A DNA stretch of 38,576 nt from JBAZDV01 sp041669745 (lineage in GTDB: Archaea > Thermoplasmatota > Thermoplasmata > Methanomassiliicoccales > Methanomethylophilaceae), in the NCBI GenBank assembly GCA_041669745.1, contig JBAYAO010000002.1:1-38576 (forward strand), written 5' to 3'. Below the pieces are notes generated by a model. That model was not told where the DNA came from, made no database searches, and saw only the letters and a list, made by a program, of their open reading frames with translations. The position numbers were made by a program, and so were the translations under genes. Numbering within the stretch: position 1 is the first letter of the stretch; the number at the start of each line of letters is the position of its first letter. Positions 16,300-24,229 of the stretch are shown here, one piece after another.

Positions 16300-16734
16300 A
16301 TGTCCAAGATCTATTATGCCGGTCCTTTGTTTTGTCAGGCTGAATGCGAATACAATTCGAAACTGTGCGATCTCATGAGAAGAGACGGCTTCGATGTGTT
16401 TCTTCCACAGGAACAGCCTACTGTGGATCAGCTGTTCCGTGGTACGGACATGTGTCTTGATAAAATAATGGCCGAGGTTTTCCAGAGAGACATAAATGAG
16501 ATTGATGAATGTGATGCGTTGTTCTTTCTGATGGATGGGAGGGTTCCCGACGAGGGTGCCTGTTTCGAATTAGGCTACGCCTATGCCAAGGGCAAGAAAT
16601 GTTTTGCACTGAAAACCGATGTACGAACATCGGAGGATGGTGCCGACAACGCGATGCTCACAAGTTCGTTAAATGGGAATATAGCCAAGGATGTGCAGTC
16701 CCTATTGGAAATGCTCCATGTGTCTCTATCGTAG
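16300..16734 (+). CDS. Nucleoside 2-deoxyribosyltransferase-like protein
   Basis: 144 residues from ATG 16300. The N-terminus MSKIYYAGPLF and the block DECDALFFLMDGRVPDEGACFELGYAYAKGK are diagnostic of the nucleoside 2-deoxyribosyltransferase / DNPH1 family, with Asp and the catalytic Glu of the FELGYA motif present. Such enzymes cleave or exchange the base of deoxynucleosides or nucleotides and clean or salvage the pool. Longer in-frame starts (16252, 16261) would add residues upstream of the family's normal first strand and nearly abut the divergent TPR start; they cannot be excluded. It ends in TAG. Read-through would add about 51 residues without family resemblance. Confidence 0.85.
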   Translation: MSKIYYAGPLFCQAECEYNSKLCDLMRRDGFDVFLPQEQPTVDQLFRGTDMCLDKIMAEVFQRDINEIDECDALFFLMDGRVPDEGACFELGYAYAKGKKCFALKTDVRTSEDGADNAMLTSSLNGNIAKDVQSLLEMLHVSLS

Positions 16735-16981
16735 ACGATGAGGGATCCGATGGATCGGTCGCGGTTCTATGCTCGATGTTTGTGTCATCTACGGTGGAGA
16801 GTAGGTGCGATCGAAACAGCATGGAACTTCGGCATGTCTGTTAAGGAGACCATCCGTTTCATCATCGTCACCATGATTTCTGTCCAATGAGGATGAGATG
16901 CGGGGTGCTGTTGTGTATGGCACTATCAAACGTTTTCTTTCAAACTGAACGACAGATTGCGATTCGGCTATGAAATCCGGA
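16735..16981. other. Convergent spacer without recognisable genes
   Basis: About 250 nt between the NDT-like stop and the stop of the convergent membrane protein gene. I see no RNA gene, repeat or clear terminator in it. Confidence 0.5.
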
Positions 16982-18100
16982 TCAGACATCTGTTCGGTCT
17001 TTCTTCTGTTCTCTGTATCTGTCCAGGATACCGTCGATAAGACCTTTGTGATAGTTATTGACGTAGATAAAAGTGAAGAGCACCGACATAAGTCCCATGA
17101 AAACGATATATCCTGCATATGTTAGTACAACGCGCTCATAGTCGTTGCCGGTGAAAGCCAACATTGCGATCAGGAATATAAGTATGGCGACTGCGAAGAA
17201 ACCTCTGTAGAGTGTCTTTTTCATTCCAGTCCAAAGGTAGTAGTCACGCGCCTGACTCTTTATTTTTGCACCGGTATCCTTGGTGATGTGCCATGGCACA
17301 ACCAATACAGGTATGAAAACAGAAAGTAGCATTGCAATCAGAATCATCTCAGTGAACGTCATCTGGTCTATGAATATAGGATTCAGGAAAAGGTATGAAC
17401 AGAGAATTATTCCGAGGGCGAATATGTTCAGGGATATCGATAACAAAAGGTTTATGCGTGACTTTTCGTCATAATTCAGAGGTTCCAATTCAACGGAATG
17501 GATGTCGATAATCTTCGGTACCTTATACATCCAGAGGGTGAATTTTCCAATATTACGGTCAGTGCCGTCGTTTTTCAATTTCTCCATTGATCTGTATACG
17601 CGGACTATGTATACTCTAAAATATGCAACGACTACCGATATTACGCCATGTGACGCAAATATCGCGACGATCATAAGGGTATACAATCTCCCGATCAGAA
17701 TCATTACGTCATGCAAGTGATCGTCGGTAACAACAAAAATTCTGCTTGTCAGAAGGTCGGGAAATATGAAATATCCAAAATAATAGAGGGCGAAACCGAG
17801 TACAATCGGTGTTAAAGCAAAAATCAATGTGCACATCCGGGGGTTGAACACACTTCTGTCACATCTGATCGCAGATATAATTCCAAGACAAATGAATCCG
17901 ATTCCGAATGTGGTGCACAAGGTTATGAGAAAATCCGCGAGCGAATTCTCTTCGGAAAGGATAAAATAGAGCAACGCTGCAATCAAGCAAGTGACAACTG
18001 AATAGGGAAAGATTTTGATGATCCTGCCATCTGCATTGTCATGTCTGATCCGGTCATCGTTCAGATTTCTGATGTCATTTGACACGTAGCTCATCGACAT
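16982..18100 (-). CDS. Polytopic membrane protein of unknown function
   Basis: 372 residues with about nine hydrophobic segments: residues about 30-47, 56-80, 90-115, 134-160, 220-240, 248-270, 300-320 and 328-352, among others. A cytoplasmic-looking loop (about 165-215) and a charged tail (DRYREQKKDRTDV) are also present. No transporter or enzyme motif is recognised. Start candidates are TTG 18109, GTG 18103 and ATG 18100; AAGGAG at 18114-18118 lies 4, 10 and 13 nt upstream of them respectively, so the start is uncertain by a few residues. It is divergent from HMG-CoA reductase. A function cannot be assigned. Confidence 0.75.
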   Translation of the reverse strand: MSMSYVSNDIRNLNDDRIRHDNADGRIIKIFPYSVVTCLIAALLYFILSEENSLADFLITLCTTFGIGFICLGIISAIRCDRSVFNPRMCTLIFALTPIVLGFALYYFGYFIFPDLLTSRIFVVTDDHLHDVMILIGRLYTLMIVAIFASHGVISVVVAYFRVYIVRVYRSMEKLKNDGTDRNIGKFTLWMYKVPKIIDIHSVELEPLNYDEKSRINLLLSISLNIFALGIILCSYLFLNPIFIDQMTFTEMILIAMLLSVFIPVLVVPWHITKDTGAKIKSQARDYYLWTGMKKTLYRGFFAVAILIFLIAMLAFTGNDYERVVLTYAGYIVFMGLMSVLFTFIYVNNYHKGLIDGILDRYREQKKDRTDV

Positions 18101-18145
18101 CACAATCAATACTCTCCTTATTTAATGATGCGTGATGTGGGCAAG

Positions 18146-18152
18146 TTATATC
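18146..18152 (+). promoter_or_regulatory. TATA-like element for HMG-CoA reductase
   Basis: TTATATC is centred about 28 nt before the ATG at 18177 and predicts a leaderless mRNA. Inferred. Confidence 0.5.
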
Positions 18153-18176
18153 TATCCGTCATGAAATGAATGAACG

Positions 18177-19331
18177 ATGACCGAACAGAGCGGTTTGAAA
18201 AACAGAGGCCGTACCAGTGCAGATGTAGATGAGAGACGCTGTGCGGTGCAACGGTTCACCGATACGAGGTTGGAGACGATCGCAGATTATGGATTCGATC
18301 CCGAGATCGCTTCGAAAAATATCGAGAACATGATCGGTGTGACACAGATACCCTTAGGTTTTGCAGGGCCGGTCTTGATAAACGGAGACAATGCACAAGG
18401 CTCATTTCTTGTGCCGATGGCGACAACAGAAGGTGCTCTGATAGCCTCAGTCTCACGCGGTATGTCTGTGATATCCGCATCTGGCGGTTCCAGGGTCAAG
18501 GTCTTTGAAGATGTCATGACCCGGGCGCCCGTTTTTCGCGTCGAAGGAATAGATCATTCGGTCAAAGTCATACATTGGATATCGGAGAACACTGCTGCGA
18601 TCGATGCAGCTGCTTCGGCCACCACCAAACATGGGAAATTGATGGATATCGAGGCTTTCCCCAACGGGAGGAGTCTGCATCTAAGATTCTCTTTCATGAC
18701 AGGCGATGCAATGGGTATGAACATGGCCGCTATCGCCTCAGAATCCATATGCAAGCTCATAGAGGAGAAGACCGGAGCGGTGTTGATCTCCGTATCAGGG
18801 AACATGTGTACCGACAAGAAACCCGCGATGATCAATGTGATCAGAGGTCGTGGAAAGACCGTCATCGCGGAAATCAATATACCCCGCAATATCGTTGAGG
18901 AAAAATTGCACACAAGTGTCGAATCAATTGTGGATCTGAACGTACGCAAAAACCTTGTTGGAAGCGCGATGGCCGGGAGTTTGGGCTTCAATGGCCATGT
19001 GGCGAATATGGTGGCTGCACTGTACATAGCGACAGGGCAGGATCCTGCACAGGTGGTAGAGGCAAGCACCGCTATGACATCATGCGAGAACGTCGACGGC
19101 AATCTATACATTGCTGTCAGAATGCCGTCCGTCGAAGTAGGCACGGTTGGCGGGGGTACAAAACTGCCAACGCAGTCCGAGGCATTGAACATGATCGGTT
19201 GCAAGGGAGAGGGCAAGGCGCGTAAACTTGCGGAGATCGTCGCAGTTACCGTGTTGGCGGGAGAACTGTCGTTACTCGGGGCGCAGTCCGCGGGTCAACT
19301 TGTGAAAGCGCATAAGGAACTCGGACGTTAA
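18177..19331 (+). CDS. hmgA: Hydroxymethylglutaryl-CoA reductase (NADPH), class I
   Basis: 384 residues. It makes mevalonate, the committed step to archaeal isoprenoid lipids. Active-site residues are present: E85 (MATTEGALIAS), K214 (CTDKKPAMIN), D289 (GQDPAQVVE) and the C-terminal His H379 (LVKAH). The CoA motif ENMIGVTQIPLGFAGP and the dinucleotide motif GDAMGMNM are also seen. No membrane anchor is present, as usual in archaea. It is the only mevalonate gene in the window. Its TAA overlaps the stop of the convergent nitrilase-fold gene by 2-3 nt. Confidence 0.96.
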   Translation: MTEQSGLKNRGRTSADVDERRCAVQRFTDTRLETIADYGFDPEIASKNIENMIGVTQIPLGFAGPVLINGDNAQGSFLVPMATTEGALIASVSRGMSVISASGGSRVKVFEDVMTRAPVFRVEGIDHSVKVIHWISENTAAIDAAASATTKHGKLMDIEAFPNGRSLHLRFSFMTGDAMGMNMAAIASESICKLIEEKTGAVLISVSGNMCTDKKPAMINVIRGRGKTVIAEINIPRNIVEEKLHTSVESIVDLNVRKNLVGSAMAGSLGFNGHVANMVAALYIATGQDPAQVVEASTAMTSCENVDGNLYIAVRMPSVEVGTVGGGTKLPTQSEALNMIGCKGEGKARKLAEIVAVTVLAGELSLLGAQSAGQLVKAHKELGR

Positions 19332-20092
19332 TCGAGTTCCAGATTCGCCTTTTCATGCAGTTTCCTTTCATTTTTGGCTTTGATCAAGGCATCCGCATCA
19401 AGGAAGATCTCTCTAACATCGCTTCCTTCCGTGAATGTCTCGATGAAAATACCATCGGGGGAAACAAATTTGCTTCTGCCTGCAAGATTTATGCCCGGAT
19501 CATTGCCGGTCATGTTGTCCAACATTATGTATATCGAATTTTCTACAGCTCTGGCAGGGAGTATTTTTTCAATATGATCCATCTGCTTCTCCGTGAGTGC
19601 AGAGATACAGATTACGATATCTGCACCATTCTCAGCGTAATATCTGAACAGCTCTGGAGAGTAAAGTTCCTGGCCCATCGCCAAACCGATTGTGAGTCCC
19701 TTGTACTCAACCATAGTTGGTTTGTTGCCCGGAGTGAAAACCTCTTTCTCATCAAACACACCGTCACGGCTGAGTACAGTCTTCTGGTGTTCAGTGATCT
19801 CGTTGCCGTCGATGAAAAGCAGAGTGTTGTAATTCTTTTCGTCATATATTCTTGCGCATCCGCAGACTATGGCACAGTTTCTCTTCACAGAGAGGTCCTT
19901 GAGTTTATTTACCACGGCGGCATCGATTTTTGATGCCTGCTGTCTTTCTATCTCCTTCACGTAACCGCAACATGACATCTCAGGATACACGAAAATGTCG
20001 GAATCCACATTGTTTATCCGCATTCTCGCCTTGAAGAAATTGCTCACGGGGTCGTCGATCATTCCCCTGGCCTGCACCATCGTAATCTTCAT
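19328..20092 (-). CDS. Nitrilase-superfamily (carbon-nitrogen hydrolase fold) protein lacking the catalytic Cys
   Basis: 254 residues, normal domain length. The Glu (E38 in VYPEMS) and Lys (K104 in EHQKTVLSRDG) of the nitrilase triad are present. The nucleophile block, usually GxxICYD, reads IGLAMGQELYSPE, so the Cys position is Gly140 (codon GGC, read directly). The following GADIV and the family-like C-terminus are intact, and there is no frameshift. It is therefore either a non-hydrolytic homologue (binding or regulatory) or it uses other chemistry. ATG 20092 is supported by a TATA box at 20115-20124, centred 27 nt upstream. It is divergent from pheT. Amidase annotation by similarity would be misleading. 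Confidence 0.85.
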   Translation of the reverse strand: MKITMVQARGMIDDPVSNFFKARMRINNVDSDIFVYPEMSCCGYVKEIERQQASKIDAAVVNKLKDLSVKRNCAIVCGCARIYDEKNYNTLLFIDGNEITEHQKTVLSRDGVFDEKEVFTPGNKPTMVEYKGLTIGLAMGQELYSPELFRYYAENGADIVICISALTEKQMDHIEKILPARAVENSIYIMLDNMTGNDPGINLAGRSKFVSPDGIFIETFTEGSDVREIFLDADALIKAKNERKLHEKANLELD

Positions 20093-20114
20093 GAGTATTG
20101 AAACGGATTGGTTT

Positions 20115-20124
20115 GATATTTAAC
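20115..20124 (-). promoter_or_regulatory. TATA box for the nitrilase-fold gene
   Basis: The minus strand reads GTTAAATATC, centred about 27 nt before ATG 20092, which predicts a leaderless mRNA. Confidence 0.55.
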
Positions 20125-20268
20125 CTTCGCCCGGAGTTTGAAAACTATGGTCCAACTCTTAAGATTGACTCGAGGTTTCATCTCCATATTCCGACGGATC
20201 TGTATCATACGTGAGAACAGTCCTGATGCGGATTCGTCTCGCATCACAAATCTGCCGCGCACAAAATC

Positions 20269-20276
20269 CTTAATAC
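20269..20276 (+). promoter_or_regulatory. TATA-like element for pheT
   Basis: CTTAATAC preceded by an A-rich stretch is centred about 26 nt before ATG 20298 and predicts a leaderless mRNA. Confidence 0.5.
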
Positions 20277-20297
20277 ACTTCGGGCATACGAGCAGTC

Positions 20298-21956
20298 ATG
20301 CCTGTCATTAATTTCGACTATGATGACCTGTGTTCTATGCTCGGCAAGAAGGTTCCAAGGAAAACGCTCATTGAGAGGATTCCCATGATCGGCGCCGATA
20401 TGCACGATACGGAAGGCGATGTCGACGAGATGTCCGTGGAATTTTTCCCAGATCGTCCTGACCTTTATTCCGTTGAAGGATTGGCGAGAGGGATGAGGGC
20501 ATTCCTAGACATAGATCAGGGGATCAAAGAGTACAATATCGAGGAAACGGATATCGAGGTGTTCGTCGATGAAAGCGTTAAGGATGTAAGGCCGTATTTC
20601 CGCTGTGCGGTCGTTTTCGACGTTCCCATGGACGAAAAGGTCCTGAAATCGATAATGGCGGTTCAAGAGAAGTTGCATGTCACCATTGGCAGGAAGAGGT
20701 CGAAACTTGCTATCGGCGTCCATGATCTCGATAAAGTCGTTCCGCCATTCACATACAAAGCGGTCGGACCCCATGATGTAAAGTTTGTTCCGCTGTCGAA
20801 AACGGAAAAATGGGATCTCGACGAAATATTGCAAAAGCATGAGAAAGGTGTAGATTATGCTCATTTGCTGGAAGGATTCAGTGAATATCCCTTGATAACA
20901 GATGCGAACGGGGATGTGCTTTCATTCCCGCCGATAATCAACGGTGCTCTAACCACTGTGACGACAGAGACAAGAAATCTTTTTATCGATGTCACAGGGA
21001 ACGAGATCAAGGCTGTCAAAGGCGCACTGGACATACTTGTGACCGCGATGGCCGAACGCGGAGGAAGTATCGGATCCGTCATAATGCACGACGGAGGGGA
21101 GATATTCACATCCCCCGATCTCTCGACGACCAGTTGGGACTTTTCGGTCGAGGAATGCGAAAAGTTCCTTGGCGTCTTATTGGGGGCGGAGACGATCGTG
21201 AATTCTTTGCGCAGGATGGGTCTTGATGCATTGGCTGAAGGGGATACGGTCTATGTGGAGGTCCCCTCGACAAGATTGGATATCATGCACAAAGTGGATC
21301 TGTATGAGGATGTTGCTACCGGATATGGTTTCGAAAGATTCGGAAACAAACATCCAGTCACACAGACAAGCGGAAAGGTAAGCGATGCAACGAGTTTTTC
21401 GGACACAGTGAGGGATATCATGATCGGTCTGGGATTTACAGAGGCCATGACGCTTACTCTGAGTTCCCAGAGGGATGAGTTCGAGTTATCCGAATTGCCC
21501 AGAAAAGACGTCGTCACGGTGTCGAATCCGATAACGGAAGAACATACGTGTCTCCGTTCGTCACTGATGCCCAGTCTGATGAGGATTCTCAGACGTAACA
21601 AACATCGTGATCTTCCTCAGAGATTATTCGAAGTAGGCGATGTGGTGGTCGACTGCAAGAGGGAACGCCATCTCTGCGGTGTCGTCATGAACTCTAGGAC
21701 ATCGTTCACCGAGGTAAAGTCGTATACAGAATCCGTGCTGAGGGAACTGAAGGCAGAGTATACGTTGAGACCCTCTGACTACAGAACATTCATAGAAGGG
21801 AGGGGGGCGGATATAATCACTGATGGGAGCACCATCGGATATTTCGGAGAGGTCTCTCCCACGGTCATAGTCGATTTCGATATTACACATCCCGTGATCA
21901 TGTTCGAGATCGATCTTCAACCGTTCATCGAGAGCATGGCGGGAAAATTATTCTGA
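20298..21956 (+). CDS. pheT: Phenylalanyl-tRNA synthetase beta subunit, archaeal type
   Basis: 552 residues, typical of the short archaeal/eukaryotic beta chain without the bacterial EMAP and anticodon-binding extensions. Regions seen are an N-terminal B1-like domain, the B3/B4 editing domain (residues about 95-270, with the FPPIINGALTTV strand), the B5 domain (about 285-355), and a catalytic-like core ending in the GYFGEVSP block. With PheS it charges tRNA-Phe and edits Tyr-tRNA-Phe. pheS is not adjacent and not in the window. Its TGA overlaps the ATG of the peroxiredoxin-fold gene (TGATG). The upstream spacer 20103-20297 also contains a 7-bp hairpin (20224-20246). Confidence 0.95.
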   Translation: MPVINFDYDDLCSMLGKKVPRKTLIERIPMIGADMHDTEGDVDEMSVEFFPDRPDLYSVEGLARGMRAFLDIDQGIKEYNIEETDIEVFVDESVKDVRPYFRCAVVFDVPMDEKVLKSIMAVQEKLHVTIGRKRSKLAIGVHDLDKVVPPFTYKAVGPHDVKFVPLSKTEKWDLDEILQKHEKGVDYAHLLEGFSEYPLITDANGDVLSFPPIINGALTTVTTETRNLFIDVTGNEIKAVKGALDILVTAMAERGGSIGSVIMHDGGEIFTSPDLSTTSWDFSVEECEKFLGVLLGAETIVNSLRRMGLDALAEGDTVYVEVPSTRLDIMHKVDLYEDVATGYGFERFGNKHPVTQTSGKVSDATSFSDTVRDIMIGLGFTEAMTLTLSSQRDEFELSELPRKDVVTVSNPITEEHTCLRSSLMPSLMRILRRNKHRDLPQRLFEVGDVVVDCKRERHLCGVVMNSRTSFTEVKSYTESVLRELKAEYTLRPSDYRTFIEGRGADIITDGSTIGYFGEVSPTVIVDFDITHPVIMFEIDLQPFIESMAGKLF

Positions 21957-22399
21957 TGACAGAAATGAAGGTAGGTGACAAGTTTCCTGATTTCAAACTT
22001 CTGGATGAGAACGGGGAGCAGTTCGATTCCGCGATGCTCATTGGCGTAAGATATGTCATATATTTTTACGAAGGGGACAACGATGAAGAAGGTATCAGGG
22101 AGACATTGGATTTCAACAGTATCTATCCGAAGTTAATGTTGCGTAACGTCCCCGTAATAGGGGTCAGTGGCGATGATGTGGTCTCACATCAGAGGTTCAT
22201 CCTCAGCAACGGCCTGAAGATCAAATTGCTTGCAGATACCGATCATGATTTAACGGAGAAGGTCTGCATCCATGGAGAAAAGGGAGTGACGTCGATCATC
22301 AACAAGGAGGGCATGGTAGAGGCCATCTGGTATGATACGTACACGGAAGGACATACCGATCGTGTCTACGAGAGGATAAGATCAATCATGAAAGTGTGA
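21956..22399 (+). CDS. Peroxiredoxin-fold (BCP/AhpC-TSA) protein lacking the peroxidatic Cys
   Basis: 147 residues. The fold markers are clear: VGDKFPDFKLLDENGEQF, YVIYFYEGDNDEEG, PVIGVSGDDVVSHQRFI and LLADTDHDLTEKV. In BCP-type peroxiredoxins the second block continues PGCTxE; here it reads EGIRET, so the peroxidatic Cys position is Ile47 (ATC codon). The only Cys is C104, in a different strand. Classical peroxidase activity is therefore not expected. It is translationally coupled to pheT by TGATG. An alternative ATG at 21965 would shorten it by three residues. The 3' end overlaps that of the convergent etfA by 18 nt within an inverted repeat. Confidence 0.85.
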   Translation: MTEMKVGDKFPDFKLLDENGEQFDSAMLIGVRYVIYFYEGDNDEEGIRETLDFNSIYPKLMLRNVPVIGVSGDDVVSHQRFILSNGLKIKLLADTDHDLTEKVCIHGEKGVTSIINKEGMVEAIWYDTYTEGHTDRVYERIRSIMKV

Positions 22400-23446
22400 G
22401 TTCATCTTTTTCATGATTGCTGAGGCATCTCCGATGATGCTTATGTCTGCTATCTCATGGATAGGAGCGTCTGGATCGTTATTGATCGCAACCACCTTGT
22501 CCGCGTGTACACCTGTTCTGTGTTGTACCGAACCTGATATACCGAAGGCCAGATACAGTTTGGGAGATACGTTTCTACCGGATTGTCCCACCTGTCTAGA
22601 ATGGGGAAACCATCCTTTTTCGACGAGTGCACGGGAGCACGATACCTTGGCTCCGAGATGTAAAGCCAACTCTTCAGCTTCCTTTATCGTCGAAATGTCC
22701 TTTATTCCGTTTCCCAATGATATCAGGATATCGGCATCGCCGATGTCGACGAATTTCTCGTTTTCATATTCGACATCGATGATGTGTTTCAATTTTGAAG
22801 GAGTGAACGGACGGTTTATCGCGGTACCCTTCCGTTCTACGTGAGGTTTGGGAGTGCCGAACGTTCCGGGACGCACGGTGGCCATTTGAGGGAATCCGTT
22901 ACATGAGATCGTTGCAATGATATTCCCTCCGAATGCGGGTCTTGTCATCATAAGCAATCTTCCTTCCGATTCGAGAGCCGTACAGTCAGCCGTCAGTCCC
23001 GTATGCAGCATCGCGGCGGTCAGCGGGGCAACCTCTCTTCCCTTAGGGGTTCCACACATGAGTATCGTCGCGGGTCTGATCCTATCGGCCAAGTCGGCGA
23101 TCGCCTCTGCATAAGCTTCAGGATGGTAGACTTCTAGGTCTCTGTTCCTTATGTGATAGAGGGAATCGACGCCGTATGAGAAAAGCTCGTCATACAGCGG
23201 TCTAACGTCATTATTACCGAAAATGACTGCAAAGAGTCTGTCGTCGTCGAGTTCTCTAGCCTTGCCGGTTATTTCGGGCACAGATCTGTGAAGGCGTAGA
23301 TTTTCACCATCTAGAACCGTTTCCGCCCAGATCAATGTTCCCGATGCGGTATCCTGATTTATGTCGTATTGCGACAGTATACCCGGAGGCAACCTGTTCG
23401 GGTCACTGCAGTTTCCGCTGGAACACGAACCATTGCAATCGCTCAT
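22382..23446 (-). CDS. etfA: Electron transfer flavoprotein alpha subunit
   Basis: 354 residues. The C-terminal FAD-binding domain has the family signature (GQSGRNVSPKLYLAFGISG, QHRTGV, VVAINNDPDAPIHEIADI). The N-terminal half has the alpha/beta domain I (PATILMCGTPKGREVAPL). The first 15 residues carry three Cys (C4, C8, C13), an extension that could hold a metal or be a remnant of the ferredoxin domain fused to EtfA in lactate-dehydrogenase complexes. It passes electrons between the adjacent flavoprotein dehydrogenase and ferredoxin or the NADH pool. ATG overlaps the etfB stop (ATGA). It is the last gene of the operon. Confidence 0.93.
   Translation of the reverse strand: MSDCNGSCSSGNCSDPNRLPPGILSQYDINQDTASGTLIWAETVLDGENLRLHRSVPEITGKARELDDDRLFAVIFGNNDVRPLYDELFSYGVDSLYHIRNRDLEVYHPEAYAEAIADLADRIRPATILMCGTPKGREVAPLTAAMLHTGLTADCTALESEGRLLMMTRPAFGGNIIATISCNGFPQMATVRPGTFGTPKPHVERKGTAINRPFTPSKLKHIIDVEYENEKFVDIGDADILISLGNGIKDISTIKEAEELALHLGAKVSCSRALVEKGWFPHSRQVGQSGRNVSPKLYLAFGISGSVQHRTGVHADKVVAINNDPDAPIHEIADISIIGDASAIMKKMNSHFHD
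22383..22419. terminator. Perfect 11-bp inverted repeat at convergent gene ends
   Basis: CAATCATGAAA (22383-22393) and TTTCATGATTG (22409-22419) are exact reverse complements with a 15-nt loop. They lie inside the 3' coding ends of the peroxiredoxin-fold gene and etfA. A bidirectional 3'-end hairpin is likely. No T tract follows on either strand, so it may act as an RNA-stability element and not an intrinsic terminator. Confidence 0.55.
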
Positions 23447-24225
23447 CTTATTCCCTCCGCCAAGGAGATCAGATATTTCGCTGCCGTATCCGGATCGGAG
23501 CCGTCGATGATCTTGTTTTCAGTCTTATTTGGTATCGCCGTCCTGGACTTTACAACCTTCGTGTGCGACCCATTGATCCCAACCGAGAAGGCACCAAGAC
23601 CCAAATCCACTCTGTTACGTGTTTGGATGGTTTTTTTTCTGGCCTCAAGGTAGTCATGAATGCTAGGTAATCCCTGATCAAGCAGGACATTTCCGGAAAC
23701 CGATATGACTGCAGGAGACCGAATATCGATCCATCTCGTCTCCCTGTCATAGTTCTGAGATACGACGAGTCTGCCACCATCGATTCTGAAATCATTCACG
23801 TAGCTTGCAAGTTCAGCACCCAGCATTACTGACAATTCTGCCGGAACCTGTGCCGTGTCACCGTCAATCGCCTGCATTCCGCAGAATATGACATCATATT
23901 CCAGCTCATTTCTGACAAATGTTGAAAGTACCTTTGCGGTCGCCCATGTGTCAGAACCTGCAAAGCTCTTATCGTTCAGGATGAATGCCTCATCCGCACC
24001 GTGCTCCAAACATGTCATGAGCGCTTCTCTGGCCTGTGACGGCCCCATGGTCACAGCGGTTATCTTACCGCCGATCATTTTTCTGATTTTAACAGCCATT
24101 TTCAGAGCGATCAAACTGGATGGATCCACTATCGCCGGGACGCCTTCCCGCTGAAGGATCCCGTTCTCATCGATCTCCACCAGAGACACATCCGGCACCT
24201 GCTTTATCATCACAAGCATCTTCAC
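23443..24225 (-). CDS. etfB: Electron transfer flavoprotein beta subunit
   Basis: 260 residues from GTG 24225. Motifs are MKMLVMIKQVPD at the start, the nucleotide-binding loop VTMGPSQAREALMTCLEHGADEA, and AIDGDTAQVPAEL (119-131). The last resembles the DGDTAQVGP form of ETFs that bind a second FAD for bifurcation and differs from the DDxNQT form of simple ETFs. GGGGTGATC just upstream pairs well with the 16S 3' end and favours the GTG over ATG 24219. It lies 4 nt after the dehydrogenase stop and overlaps etfA by 4 nt. Bifurcation or confurcation is an inference from this motif and the LDH neighbour. Confidence 0.93.
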   Translation of the reverse strand: MKMLVMIKQVPDVSLVEIDENGILQREGVPAIVDPSSLIALKMAVKIRKMIGGKITAVTMGPSQAREALMTCLEHGADEAFILNDKSFAGSDTWATAKVLSTFVRNELEYDVIFCGMQAIDGDTAQVPAELSVMLGAELASYVNDFRIDGGRLVVSQNYDRETRWIDIRSPAVISVSGNVLLDQGLPSIHDYLEARKKTIQTRNRVDLGLGAFSVGINGSHTKVVKSRTAIPNKTENKIIDGSDPDTAAKYLISLAEGIR

Positions 24226-24229
24226 GGGA

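Noticed and set aside
16732..16893. Read-through of the NDT-like amber stop
   Set aside because: The extension of about 51 residues shows no family resemblance, and the domain is already complete.
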